Below, piece by piece: positions 1 to 7,728 of a DNA stretch of 30,255 nucleotides (position 1 is the stretch's first letter; every line of letters begins with the position of its first letter). The stretch is from UBA3941 sp035647175. GTDB lineage: Bacteria; Bacillota; Clostridia; Caldicoprobacterales; UBA3941. The stretch spans positions 1 to 30,255 of the forward strand of contig DASRNX010000230.1 in the NCBI GenBank assembly GCA_035647175.1, written 5' to 3'. Position numbers and translations under genes: made by a program. A model generated the notes under the pieces. It worked only from the letters and a program-made list of their open reading frames with translations. It ran no database searches and was not told the DNA's origin.

Positions 1-68
1 ATAATACGGGCAGCTTCAGCCCGGGCATCGTCTAAAATCCTTTTGCTAATTCTATCGATTCCGTTCAT
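1..68 (-). CDS. ntpE: V-type ATP synthase subunit E, N-terminal fragment
   Basis: This is a partial gene cut by the left edge; only the first 22 codons are present. The visible start reads MNGIDRISKRILDDARAEAA, a charged, alanine-rich amphipathic beginning typical of the V/A-type ATPase peripheral stalk subunit E. ATG is at 66-68 on the minus strand, with a GGGAG ribosome binding site about seven bases upstream. It lies 50 bases after the proteolipid gene, the usual place of subunit E in V-ATPase operons (I-K-E). In the family this subunit pairs with the G/H coiled-coil subunit to hold the catalytic head against the membrane sector. The call rests on a short N-terminus plus position; the rest of the operon (C, F, A, B, D) is expected beyond the window. 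Confidence 0.75.
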   Translation of the reverse strand, partial: MNGIDRISKRILDDARAEAARI

Positions 69-118
69 GGCTCACACTCCCATGCAAGAGCTATATTTTA
101 TAACATAATCCAGTGTAA

Positions 119-589
119 TCAAATTTGAATCCCGTTGATCATCAATATAGAAGTCAAGAGTGCAAGAACGGCATAGGTTTCAACCATAACCGTCATAGTA
201 AGACCTTTACCCGAAGTCTCGCCCCTTTTAGCTACCATTGCAATTGCGGCAAGGGCTGTCTTACCCTGGTAGATAGCCGACAGGAGTCCCATAATGGCAA
301 TGGGCATACATGCCGCAAAGAGCTGCCATCCCTGTGATGTGGTGACGGGCAGGGGTGTGGTTAACAGTCCGATTTTGCCCATTAAGATAAAGGCTATGAG
401 CATCCCATAGATCCCCTGGGTCCCGGGCAGTGCTTGGAGCAATAATACGGATCCGAATTTATCGGGGTCCTCTGCTACGACTCCCGCTGCGCTTTGTCCC
501 GCCATGGCCACACCCAACACCGACCCGATACCCGCCAGAATTACCGCCGTTACGCCACCGCTGATTGCTAAGATCTGACCTAATTCCAT
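119..589 (-). CDS. ntpK: V-type ATP synthase subunit K (membrane rotor proteolipid)
   Basis: This 156-residue protein forms the membrane rotor ring that carries the coupling ion. It has four hydrophobic segments arranged as a duplicated two-helix hairpin, the form of V-type rather than 8-kDa F-type proteolipids. The first hairpin carries LQALPGTQGIYG (about 51-62) and the second carries YQG (107-109) and MVETYA (135-140). Leu54, Thr57, Gln58, Gln108 and Glu137 line up with the Na+ ligands Leu61, Thr64, Gln65, Gln110 and Glu139 known from Enterococcus hirae NtpK, so Na+ coupling is inferred. ATG is preceded by GAGGAGGT at good spacing. It starts 36 bases after subunit I, in the same operon. 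Confidence 0.95.
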   Translation of the reverse strand: MELGQILAISGGVTAVILAGIGSVLGVAMAGQSAAGVVAEDPDKFGSVLLLQALPGTQGIYGMLIAFILMGKIGLLTTPLPVTTSQGWQLFAACMPIAIMGLLSAIYQGKTALAAIAMVAKRGETSGKGLTMTVMVETYAVLALLTSILMINGIQI

Positions 590-625
590 AAAAAATACCT
601 CCTCAAAATTGATGATTGATTTTGC

Positions 626-2593
626 TTATCTTTTAATATCCCTGTACTTCGTCCTCATGCCCAGGGGCCTAAATGTTCTGCCCCCGCCCTCGTAGAACTT
701 TCCGTAAAACTCGATGTACTGGAGGCGGCTGGTATGGACGAAGGCACCCAGGACGTTTATGGCTATATTAAAGGCATGCCCGCCTATCAAGACAGCAGCC
801 GCTATTATCCAGCCGTACCACGATGTACCCGCCATGATGCCCAGCTGATTTATTACCGTCCCTATAACCCCGGTAGTAAGGGCCAGGGCAAACAGTCTGG
901 AATAGGAGAGGATATCGCTCAAAAATCCCGTCACATCGTACAGGCTTAGAAGGCCTGCGAAGAATTTGGCGAAAATATTGTCCTTTTCCCTTCCCTGGGT
1001 CAGCACAAGACCGATGGCTCCTACTATGGTCATGAGCTTTCCGACCTTGGAGGCTCCAGGCCCCAGGCCCGCCATTCCGCCGGCCAGCCACAGTATAAGG
1101 CCTGAATAGAATACATACCATAGACCCTGATCAAATATTGCGTCCGTGATGCGTCCTTCCCGGATATTGGAATAGGCCTTTACCCCTATCCCCGTGAAGA
1201 CATGGATCACGCCCATGGCAAAACAGACTACCAACATCTTAATGGGCTCATCCGCCGGGTTAAACCAGATGGGGGGTATCCCCAACAATTCCCCGGCATC
1301 GCCGAACCATCCCCCAAATATGGCGCCCCATATAAAGGTAAAGATACTTCCGATAAATATCACCGAGACCAGCTTTTTGGTGCCGTCCTTGGGCTTCATC
1401 TTCTTTAGGAACCAATAGGTCCCAAGGGCCATAATAAGGCCATATCCCGCATCCCCCATCATCAGGCCGAAGAATATAGCGTAGAAGGGGGCCATTACGG
1501 CATTGGGGTCCAATTCCCTGGGATTCGGGGTACTATAAAGGTCCGTCACCATCTCAAAGGGCGAGACGATAGGAGGGTTATCCAGGGCCACGGGGAAATC
1601 CTCATCCGGGGCCGGATCTTCAAGTCTTATAAAGATATCCTTGAACTCATTCCTTAGGGTTGTCGCCAGACCTTCCGATTGCTCCGCCGGCACCCATCCC
1701 CTTAATATAAAGGTGCTGCGGGTCCGCTCCAAGTTCTGTACAGCTCTATGCCTGTCAAGCTCTATAAGGAGAGCATCATAGAGAAGCTCCAAGTCCGATC
1801 TGCGGTTAGAAAATTCAGTTATTTCGTCGGCAATGTCGTCCCTGGACTTTGAAATTTCCCCGAGTTGTTTTTCGGAATCGGCTATTATCCTTCGGGCCGT
1901 CCCGGTGAATCCACCGAAGCTTGACCTGCCGAAGGCAAAATCGTTGAGGATGGATTGAACATCACCCTCTATGGATCTGTGGTAAACAATAAAAAAACAG
2001 GTATCCTCCCTGGTTTCACCCAGTTCCTGCACGGATATAGGCTCATCACCCATAGCTTCTATAGCACCTAAAAATCTGTGAGCCGCACCCTTGTCCACCG
2101 TGCCGGCGATAACCGCAGCAGTCGGAGTATCCTCTATGGAATCCAAGGGGATATCCAAGGCCTCCCAGGGCTCCATCTGGCTTATGGTATTTCTCAGCCT
2201 GTTCTCCCTGAGGGCGAGTTCGTTAAGTTCATCCTCCAGGCTCCTGCACTGGTCAGCGATGCTTAGGATTTCTTCTCTGGAATCCAGAATCTTTAGCAGT
2301 TCATGTGCTTCAACCTGGGGCTTTAAATCAAACATCCCTTTTTTTAGGGGCTTATGCCTGTCGAGAAGTCCCAAGGCGGATTCCACCTTGGACAGCTGGG
2401 CTTCGGTCCCTTCCATAGCGCCCGAATCCTCTTCCCGGATCAGCTCCGAAATTTCTTCGCCGTCCTGTCCGTCAACATGCTCTTGGACTTCCATTATCTC
2501 CACATTTCCCATGGATTGAATGGATTTTAGTATTCCCTCTTTCTCACCCTGCATTCCGACCAGGATGATCTTTTTCATCTCAATTACGGCCAT
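626..2593 (-). CDS. ntpI: V-type ATP synthase subunit I (stator a-subunit homologue)
   Basis: The 655-residue protein has a soluble, charged and coiled-coil-rich N-terminal half (about 1-360) and a membrane half with about seven or eight hydrophobic segments (about 365-625), the layout of V/A-ATPase subunit I. The membrane half forms the two ion half-channels next to the K ring. Conserved arginines are visible in LSYSRLFALAL (Arg566) and in the last helix region FVHTSRLQYIEFYGKF (Arg623); in the family such arginines interact with the rotor carboxylate. The start MAVIEMKKIILVG is typical. The gene overlaps the end of the upstream coiled-coil subunit gene by 14 bases, suggesting translational coupling. 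Its length matches bacterial homologues. Confidence 0.96.
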   Translation of the reverse strand: MAVIEMKKIILVGMQGEKEGILKSIQSMGNVEIMEVQEHVDGQDGEEISELIREEDSGAMEGTEAQLSKVESALGLLDRHKPLKKGMFDLKPQVEAHELLKILDSREEILSIADQCRSLEDELNELALRENRLRNTISQMEPWEALDIPLDSIEDTPTAAVIAGTVDKGAAHRFLGAIEAMGDEPISVQELGETREDTCFFIVYHRSIEGDVQSILNDFAFGRSSFGGFTGTARRIIADSEKQLGEISKSRDDIADEITEFSNRRSDLELLYDALLIELDRHRAVQNLERTRSTFILRGWVPAEQSEGLATTLRNEFKDIFIRLEDPAPDEDFPVALDNPPIVSPFEMVTDLYSTPNPRELDPNAVMAPFYAIFFGLMMGDAGYGLIMALGTYWFLKKMKPKDGTKKLVSVIFIGSIFTFIWGAIFGGWFGDAGELLGIPPIWFNPADEPIKMLVVCFAMGVIHVFTGIGVKAYSNIREGRITDAIFDQGLWYVFYSGLILWLAGGMAGLGPGASKVGKLMTIVGAIGLVLTQGREKDNIFAKFFAGLLSLYDVTGFLSDILSYSRLFALALTTGVIGTVINQLGIMAGTSWYGWIIAAAVLIGGHAFNIAINVLGAFVHTSRLQYIEFYGKFYEGGGRTFRPLGMRTKYRDIKR

Positions 2594-2909
2594 GGTCTTT
2601 CACGATCCTTCCCATTACAAAAAAAATCGCCTCATCCAGATTGGCCTTGGCATCCGCCCTTAGCTTGGAAATCAGGGTGACATTTTCTTCCCCCAGGGAT
2701 TCTATCTCTTGTTTGGCCTGGGCCTCCGTATCAGCCATCAGCTTATTCCCCCGCTCAACGGTTTCCCTGTGGAGGTTACGGGCCAGTTCCTCTGCGTCAT
2801 CTTGGGCTTTGCTTAAAATATTACGGGCCTCTTGTTGGGCTTCCCTTCTAATCTCCTCTGCCCGGGCTTCCGCCTCCTTTATTCTGTTCATGACTTCCGT
2901 AGAAGACAT
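2580..2909 (-). CDS. V-type ATP synthase coiled-coil stalk subunit (G/H-like)
   Basis: A small protein of about 109 residues, almost wholly a charged alpha-helical coiled coil rich in Glu, Ala, Lys and Arg, ending in a short hydrophobic patch (AIFFVMGRIV). This is the form of the V/A-ATPase peripheral-stalk subunit G/H that pairs with subunit E. The reading frame is open from an ATG at 2933 that overlaps the upp stop as ATGA, but that ATG has no ribosome binding site. The ATG at 2909 (MSSTEVMNRIKEAEAR) follows AGGCGGTGG at good spacing and is chosen. It is the first ATPase gene after upp and its end overlaps ntpI. Function is assigned from composition and position; sequence conservation in this subunit is weak. 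Confidence 0.85.
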   Translation of the reverse strand: MSSTEVMNRIKEAEARAEEIRREAQQEARNILSKAQDDAEELARNLHRETVERGNKLMADTEAQAKQEIESLGEENVTLISKLRADAKANLDEAIFFVMGRIVKDHGRN

Positions 2910-2929
2910 TTTACCACCGCCTAAACATA

Positions 2930-3559
2930 TCATTTGGTACCAAAAAGTCTGTCACCGGCGTCCCCCAAACCAGGTACAATATATCCATGCTCATTTAGAT
3001 AACTGTCCACCGCTGCCACAAAGATATCAATATCCGTATGGTCCTTCTTTATCCTATCAATACCCTCCGGCGCAGCGACCAAACATACAAACTTTATATT
3101 ACGTACGCCCCTTTTCTTAAGAAAGGTTATAGCCGCGGAGGCCGATCCCCCGGTAGCCAGCATGGGGTCTACGACGATTAAATCCCTTTCCCCTATGTCC
3201 ATGGGGAGCTTACAATAGTATTCCACGGGCTCTAAGGTCTCCGGATCCCGATATAGACCTATGTGCCCTACCTTGGCCGCTGGAATCAGTCTCAGCATCC
3301 CGTCCACCATTCCCAGCCCCGCTCTTAAGATGGGCACGATGGCTACCTTCTTTCCCGAGATGACCTTGGCCGTAGTAGGCCCTATGGGCGTCTCTATTTC
3401 AACTTCTTCCAGGGGCAGATCATGGGTAACCTCGTAACCCATTAGGAGGGCCAACTCCTCCAACAACTCCCGAAATTCTTTGGAACCTGTGGCCTTGTTT
3501 CGAATTAAACTCAGTTTATGCTGAATCAGAGGATGATCAATGATTTTCACACTAGCCAC
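2930..3559 (-). CDS. upp: Uracil phosphoribosyltransferase
   Basis: The enzyme converts uracil and PRPP to UMP in pyrimidine salvage. The 209-residue length is standard. Visible signatures are the PRPP-binding loop VDPMLATGGSA, the segment VPILRAGLGMVDG, and the C-terminal uracil-binding region YIVPGLGDAGDRLFGT. The start codon is GTG at 3557-3559, preceded by AGGAGG about nine bases upstream. A sigma-A promoter lies about 70-100 bases upstream. The stop overlaps a potential ATG of the downstream V-ATPase frame, so upp and the ATPase genes are probably co-transcribed. upp followed by ATP synthase genes is also the Bacillus order, but there the synthase is F-type. Confidence 0.98.
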   Translation of the reverse strand: MASVKIIDHPLIQHKLSLIRNKATGSKEFRELLEELALLMGYEVTHDLPLEEVEIETPIGPTTAKVISGKKVAIVPILRAGLGMVDGMLRLIPAAKVGHIGLYRDPETLEPVEYYCKLPMDIGERDLIVVDPMLATGGSASAAITFLKKRGVRNIKFVCLVAAPEGIDRIKKDHTDIDIFVAAVDSYLNEHGYIVPGLGDAGDRLFGTK

Positions 3560-3629
3560 CTTCTATTCCTCCTTTTCCTATGTAAATATAATAGCCGGCA
3601 AGTAATGAGTCCCTAAAATGCCATTATAT

Positions 3630-3658
3630 ATTATATACTTTTAAACTGCTCAGTGCAA
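3630..3658 (-). promoter_or_regulatory. Sigma-A promoter of upp and probably the V-ATPase operon
   Basis: On the minus strand TTGCAC (3658-3653) and TATAAT (3635-3630) are separated by exactly 17 bases. Transcription would start near 3623, giving a leader of about 65 bases before the GTG of upp. No other good promoter was seen between here and ntpE, so it may serve the ATPase genes too. Confidence 0.7.
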
Positions 3659-3742
3659 CTTTATTTATACTTCGTCGCATGTTTTGCGGTATGCGGCAAT
3701 TGGTAAAAACTGCGGCCTGTTAATGCACTCCAGCGGGGATTC

Positions 3743-3751
3743 TGTTATAAT
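3743..3751 (+). promoter_or_regulatory. Possible extended -10 promoter for the glycerate kinase gene
   Basis: TGTTATAAT forms an extended -10 (TG, one base, TATAAT). The -35 region (about 3722-3728) is poor. Transcription would start near 3758, leaving a leader of about 150 bases that includes the T-box-like motif at 3796-3811. No second convincing plus-strand promoter was seen between 3560 and 3901. Confidence 0.35.
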
Positions 3752-3795
3752 TGTTTTGTACCACTGTTGATCCCTTGTCCGGTTATACATAGGTT

Positions 3796-3820
3796 AGGGA
3801 ATGGTACCGCGCTATCGTCC
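3796..3820 (+). other. T-box-like sequence in the glycerate kinase leader
   Basis: AGGGAATGGTACCGCG (3796-3811) resembles the T-box consensus AGGGTGGNACCGCG with two extra bases, and is followed by CTATCGTCC, as the 3' side of an antiterminator often is. The TGGTACC bulge and a GCG/CGT helix can be formed, but the outer helix is weak. No Stem I or specifier loop could be recognised upstream, and no terminator follows. It may be a degenerate remnant or chance. Confidence 0.2.
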
Positions 3821-3910
3821 ATGCAAATTACGCTGCGCACCATTGAAGGATTTAAAAGGACTTAATCCCTTGATCGAATTAGCTTATAGCTCTGGAAAGG
3901 AGTGATCCCA

Positions 3911-5143
3911 TTGGGTTTGAGACATGATGCTGAAAAAATTATCGATTCTGCCATAGCCGCGGCGCTTCCCGGCACGGCGGTTAAAAAAGCGCTGGAGAAG
4001 GAGGTGTTCAAGGGCGGCAGGTTAGTATTGGTCGCCATTGGCAAGGCCTCCTGGTCCATGGCCAAGGCGGCGTGGGATATACTGGGGGATAGGATTAGCG
4101 ACGGTGTCGTGATCACAAAATATGATCATGCCCGGGGGGATTTACCCAACATTCGAATCTATGAGGCAGGCCATCCGATACCGGATGCCAACTCCTTCTC
4201 CGCCACGGAGAAGGCCATAGAGTTGGTGGAAGATCTTTCACCAGAAGACACGGTTCTGCTTCTCATTTCAGGCGGGGGTTCTGCGCTCTTTGAAAAGCCC
4301 CTGATCCCGGAGCATGTGCTGGAGGACATTACCGAACAACTCCTGTCATGCGGCGCCGATATCGTTGAAATAAACACGATTCGAAAACGCCTGTCAGCCG
4401 TTAAGGGGGGAAAGTTCGCCAAGCTGTGTGAACCTGCCAGGGTGCTGGCTGTGGTCTTATCCGACATTATCGGGGATCCCTTGGATATGATAGCTTCCGG
4501 GCCGGCATATCCGGACACCTCTACCGCCGAACAGGCCTTTGATATCATAAAAAAGTACGGGCTTTCGGTGCCCGAATCCGCCATGAAATTATTGGCCATT
4601 GAACCTCCCGCTGCCTTATCCAACGTTACCACGAAGATCACCGGCAGCGTTACACAGCTTTGTGCCGCTGCCCGAGATACGAGCCTGGCCCTTGGCTATG
4701 AGCCCATAGTCCTCACCGCCAGCCTGTCTTGTCAAGCCAGGGAGGCCGGGGATTTCATATCCTCCATCGCACAATATCACGGAAACTCCGACAAATCCCT
4801 CGCCTTTATCGCCGGCGGCGAAACCGTAGTGCGCCTAAAGGGTAGCGGCAAGGGGGGACGCAACCAAGAATTGGCTCTGGCTGCGGCAGAGGGCATATCG
4901 GGTCTCGATAACGTGGCGGTCTTTTCCATAGGCTCGGACGGGACCGACGGTCCTACCGATGCGGCAGGCGGATATGTGGATCATAATACCAAGAAAATCC
5001 TCACAGAAAAAGGCATGGATATCTTCGATATCTTGGAAAATAACGACTCTTATAATGCCCTTAAGGCATGTGGCGGACTTATAATAACAGGCCCTACGGG
5101 CACCAACGTAAACGATTTGTCGGTGCTCCTAATAAAAAGATAG
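3911..5143 (+). CDS. Glycerate 2-kinase, MOFRL family (GckA/TtuD type)
   Basis: About 410 residues, matching the class that phosphorylates D-glycerate to 2-phosphoglycerate. Visible motifs are LISGGGSALFEKP in the N-terminal DUF4147 domain, KRLSAVKGGKFAKL, LSDIIGDPLDMIASGP, then GGETVVRLKGSGKGGRNQEL and SIGSDGTDGPTDAAGG in the C-terminal MOFRL domain. The frame is open from a GTG at 3902, but that codon overlaps the ribosome binding site GGAAAGGAG (3894-3902). The TTG at 3911 has ideal spacing and is chosen. The gene stands alone on the plus strand, divergent from upp and convergent with the arginine phosphatase gene, whose end is only 12 bases away. The metabolic source of glycerate is not visible here. 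Confidence 0.95.
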   Translation: MGLRHDAEKIIDSAIAAALPGTAVKKALEKEVFKGGRLVLVAIGKASWSMAKAAWDILGDRISDGVVITKYDHARGDLPNIRIYEAGHPIPDANSFSATEKAIELVEDLSPEDTVLLLISGGGSALFEKPLIPEHVLEDITEQLLSCGADIVEINTIRKRLSAVKGGKFAKLCEPARVLAVVLSDIIGDPLDMIASGPAYPDTSTAEQAFDIIKKYGLSVPESAMKLLAIEPPAALSNVTTKITGSVTQLCAAARDTSLALGYEPIVLTASLSCQAREAGDFISSIAQYHGNSDKSLAFIAGGETVVRLKGSGKGGRNQELALAAAEGISGLDNVAVFSIGSDGTDGPTDAAGGYVDHNTKKILTEKGMDIFDILENNDSYNALKACGGLIITGPTGTNVNDLSVLLIKR

Positions 5144-5155
5144 GCGGGATGTCCC

Positions 5156-5626
5156 CTATAATCTCTCCATGAGCCTGTATAAGGCCTCTTTGATTTCCAT
5201 GGCGCTACTCCTGTAAACCTCAATCGGTCCGCCGAAGGGATCTTCGATATCCAAATCTCCGGCCCCGGCTGCACCTTCGTCGGTATACTCCTTCAGGGTA
5301 AAGGTCTTATACCTAGCGCCGGGATCCATAAGCCTTACAAAATCCCTGTGTCCCTCGGTCATGGTAAGAATTAAGTCCGCACGATGGATCATCTCTTGGG
5401 TCAGTTGGCGGGCGCTATGGTCGCCTAAATCAATTCCCAACTCCTCCATGGCTTTGATGGCCTTTGAATTGGCTCTTTCGCCCTTCCTGGCCGATACGCC
5501 GGCAGAGGATATATCAAGATCTTCCTCCCTATCCATACCGGAGCTCCTTATGATGCGCCGAAACAGCGCCTCTGCCATACTGCTCCTGCATGTATTGCCG
5601 GTACAAACAAATAGAAAGCTCTTCAT
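5156..5626 (-). CDS. ywlE: Low-molecular-weight phosphatase, probably protein-arginine phosphatase (YwlE type)
   Basis: This 156-residue cytoplasmic phosphatase has the N-terminal signature CTGNTCRSS (Cys8 nucleophile, Arg14) and the general-acid loop DPFGG near the C-terminus. The residue after GN is Thr12, equivalent to Thr11 of Bacillus/Geobacillus YwlE, which is known to favour phosphoarginine; tyrosine-specific members usually carry Ile there. It therefore probably removes the arginine marks placed by McsB during protein quality control, although McsB is not in this window. The neighbouring sua5 (ywlC) matches the Bacillus ywlC-ywlD-ywlE order. An AAGGAG lies about 12 bases before the ATG, a somewhat long spacing. 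The gap to sua5 is 72 bases or less. Confidence 0.9.
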   Translation of the reverse strand: MKSFLFVCTGNTCRSSMAEALFRRIIRSSGMDREEDLDISSAGVSARKGERANSKAIKAMEELGIDLGDHSARQLTQEMIHRADLILTMTEGHRDFVRLMDPGARYKTFTLKEYTDEGAAGAGDLDIEDPFGGPIEVYRSSAMEIKEALYRLMERL

Positions 5627-5698
5627 TGAAACTTCAACTCCTTGCTGGACGGGCTTTTTATTTCCCGACTATAAAAACGAGAACGACCTTCCCATCCT

Positions 5699-6763
5699 CT
5701 ATGGGGATGTATCCTCCACCTGAAATCCCGCCGCCCTAATCATCCGGTTCATGATGGCAAGACCCTCTTCCCTTTCGTCCACCCATTCAGCTAATATTAT
5801 ATCCACACCTGCATTATCGAATTCCCTTAGGGAAGTGTAGAGCCTGGCAGCAATGGAGGCGGGCTTTCTTCGGCTCCCCATGCTTATTATTATGCCCTTG
5901 GTATAGCGGTGTATAGTCTCGTCTGATGCTAATATACCCACTTTCAGGCCGCGGCTAACGTGTTCGTCATGGGCCTCGTTGATTTTTTCTGCCATAGCGC
6001 TCAAATCGGACCCTTTAAATATTATAACCCCGGCTTCGGGGGCATAGTGTTTATACTTCATACCGGGGGATTTGGGGCTGTGCCCGTTATCGGTGGGTTT
6101 TAAGATGGTCTCGTCCAAATCGACATGACCTAAGATCCCCCTGAGCATTTCGGGCGTAATACCCCCGGGCCTTAAAATGGTGGGGATTTCACCGCTCATA
6201 TCAAGTACAGTAGATTCAAGGCCCACCTTGCAGGGACTAATTCCGTCCAATATCATGGGGATGACACCGGACAGGTCATCCAATACATGCTGGGCTCTGG
6301 TGGGGCTGAGCCTCCCGGAGGTGTTGGCGCTGGGGGCAGCGATGGGAACCTTCGACCCCTCAATAAGGGCCAGAGCTACGGGATGGTTTGGCATGCGAAG
6401 GGCAACGGTATCAAGGCCCGCCGTTGTCTTATGGGGTACCGCCTTCGATTTTTTTAATATGACGGTAAGTGGGCCCGGCCAAAATGCCTCAATCAAGGGA
6501 TGGATCCCCGGCGGCATCTCCAGAACCAGGGGTTCTATATCCTCTGCCTTCGATATGTGAACTATCAATGGGTTATCGCTGGGTCTTCCCTTGGCCTCAA
6601 ATATCCTGTCCACGGCTTGTCCATCCAAGGCGTTGGCCCCAAGACCGTATACCGTCTCGGTAGGAAAGGCAACCACTTGACCCTTGCGTATTAAGGCAGC
6701 CGCCTCTTCTATGGCCCTATAATCCTTTTTTATATCCTCTATCCTATATATCTTGGTCTGCAA
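5699..6763 (-). CDS. sua5: L-threonylcarbamoyladenylate synthase, Sua5 type
   Basis: Catalyses the first step of tRNA t6A37 synthesis: threonine, bicarbonate and ATP to threonylcarbamoyl-AMP. The YrdC/Sua5 domain shows FPTETVYGLGANA, KGRPSDNPLIVHI, FWPGPLTVIL and SANTSGRLSPT; a C-terminal Sua5 domain follows a linker containing SPGMKYKHYAPEA. The frame is open up to an ATG at 6874, but the first 37 codons run through the inverted repeat at 6815-6896 and look non-native. The TTG at 6763, with TAAGGAG about ten bases upstream, gives about 354 residues, close to the family's usual 340-350. The inferred protein is cytoplasmic and essential in most bacteria. It follows the ZIP transporter gene and precedes the arginine phosphatase gene. 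Confidence 0.94.
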   Translation of the reverse strand: MQTKIYRIEDIKKDYRAIEEAAALIRKGQVVAFPTETVYGLGANALDGQAVDRIFEAKGRPSDNPLIVHISKAEDIEPLVLEMPPGIHPLIEAFWPGPLTVILKKSKAVPHKTTAGLDTVALRMPNHPVALALIEGSKVPIAAPSANTSGRLSPTRAQHVLDDLSGVIPMILDGISPCKVGLESTVLDMSGEIPTILRPGGITPEMLRGILGHVDLDETILKPTDNGHSPKSPGMKYKHYAPEAGVIIFKGSDLSAMAEKINEAHDEHVSRGLKVGILASDETIHRYTKGIIISMGSRRKPASIAARLYTSLREFDNAGVDIILAEWVDEREEGLAIMNRMIRAAGFQVEDTSP

Positions 6764-6814
6764 ATCAATCTTTCTCCTTAAATAAAACGTAGATAAACAC
6801 AAGGAACACAACAG

Positions 6815-6896
6815 AACACAAGGGGACGGTCCTTCTGTGTTCGTACTTCCAAACTGCACAATATTCTCTAACACAACAGGACCGTCCCCCTGTGTT
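6815..6896. repeat. Imperfect 27-bp inverted repeat (REP/mobile-element-like)
   Basis: The arms at 6815-6841 and 6870-6896 are inverted copies matching at 24 of 27 positions; the core of each is GGGGACGGTCCT or its complement, bounded by AACACA and TGTGTT. The right arm is followed by a run of T on the plus strand. Within each arm AACACA/TGTGTT can also pair, so each half can fold alone. Extra AACACA fragments lie just left (6796-6820). From memory, such ACACA-GGGGACGGTCCT elements recur in clostridial genomes near RayT/Y1-type transposases; no transposase is present here. The element begins immediately beside the ZIP stop codon and supplies a false N-terminal extension to the sua5 frame. Confidence 0.8.
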
Positions 6897-6899
6897 TTT

Positions 6900-7643
6900 T
6901 TAGACGGCAGAGATTACTAGGATGCCTGCCACGACCCCGACGATGAGCCCGACGGTGGACGTCCTCCCCTTATGTAATTCCCTGGATTCCGGTATCAGGT
7001 CGTTACACGTTATGTACAGCATTGCTCCCCCTGCAAAACCTAAGCATATACATATGAGAAGGGGGGAGATCTCACCCAGCAAATAGCCTAACATCGCCCC
7101 TATTCCCGTAGGAATTCCTGCAGCTACCGCCGCCAGAAACGCCTTCAGGGGCCCCGCCCCACCTATTATCATAGGGGTGACCATCGCCACCCCTTCGGGT
7201 ATATCGTGAAGGCCTATGATGAGGGCCAACTCCCAGCCATATGATACCCTGGCGGTAAATCCCGAACCTATGGCCAAGCCCTCCGGCAGATTATGAAGGG
7301 CTATGCCGATTCCCACCAATATCCCCGTCTGTATATACTTATTGGACGAATATCCACTTTTTACCCTACTCAGACGGGTATTTATAAATTCCTCGCACAT
7401 TATTATAGCTATCACGCCGGAGACCGTCCCTAAAAGACCGTAGAACAGGCCCCCAATCTGAAAGGCCTCTGGCAACAGATCAAAGCAAACCACCGCTACC
7501 ATGAGCCCCGACGAAAAGCTGAGCAGTATGCTCAAAAACTTCTTCCCCGGCTTATCCAATACAAAGGCCATTGCGCCGCCCAGTCCCGTCCCAACGATAC
7601 CCGCACCGGCACCAATGATAGAACTATATAGAAAGTTTGCCAA
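6900..7643 (-). CDS. ZIP family divalent metal transporter
   Basis: About 247 residues with roughly eight hydrophobic segments. The two ZIP metal-binding signatures are clear: HNLPEGLAIGSG in the fourth membrane segment and LHDIPEGVAM in the fifth. These histidine and glutamate residues form the transport site for Zn2+, Fe2+ or Mn2+ in ZIP proteins; the actual metal cannot be told from sequence. It resembles the ZupT/GufA branch. No in-frame ATG exists near the beginning. TTG at 7658 overlaps the GGGGG ribosome binding site, while TTG at 7643 has it seven bases upstream and is chosen. The stop abuts the inverted repeat that separates this gene from sua5. Confidence 0.93.
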   Translation of the reverse strand: MANFLYSSIIGAGAGIVGTGLGGAMAFVLDKPGKKFLSILLSFSSGLMVAVVCFDLLPEAFQIGGLFYGLLGTVSGVIAIIMCEEFINTRLSRVKSGYSSNKYIQTGILVGIGIALHNLPEGLAIGSGFTARVSYGWELALIIGLHDIPEGVAMVTPMIIGGAGPLKAFLAAVAAGIPTGIGAMLGYLLGEISPLLICICLGFAGGAMLYITCNDLIPESRELHKGRTSTVGLIVGVVAGILVISAV

Positions 7644-7728
7644 TATCCATTCCCCCAAATAAACAATATATAGTAGATTGTATTCAGGGAAACGGACATC
7701 TATGATTTCAGATGCCTATACAGCCTCT

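Noticed and set aside
5627..5698. GACGGGCTTTTT-like terminator between sua5 and the arginine phosphatase gene
   Set aside because: No matching stem could be formed and the polarity would be plus strand, opposite to both genes.
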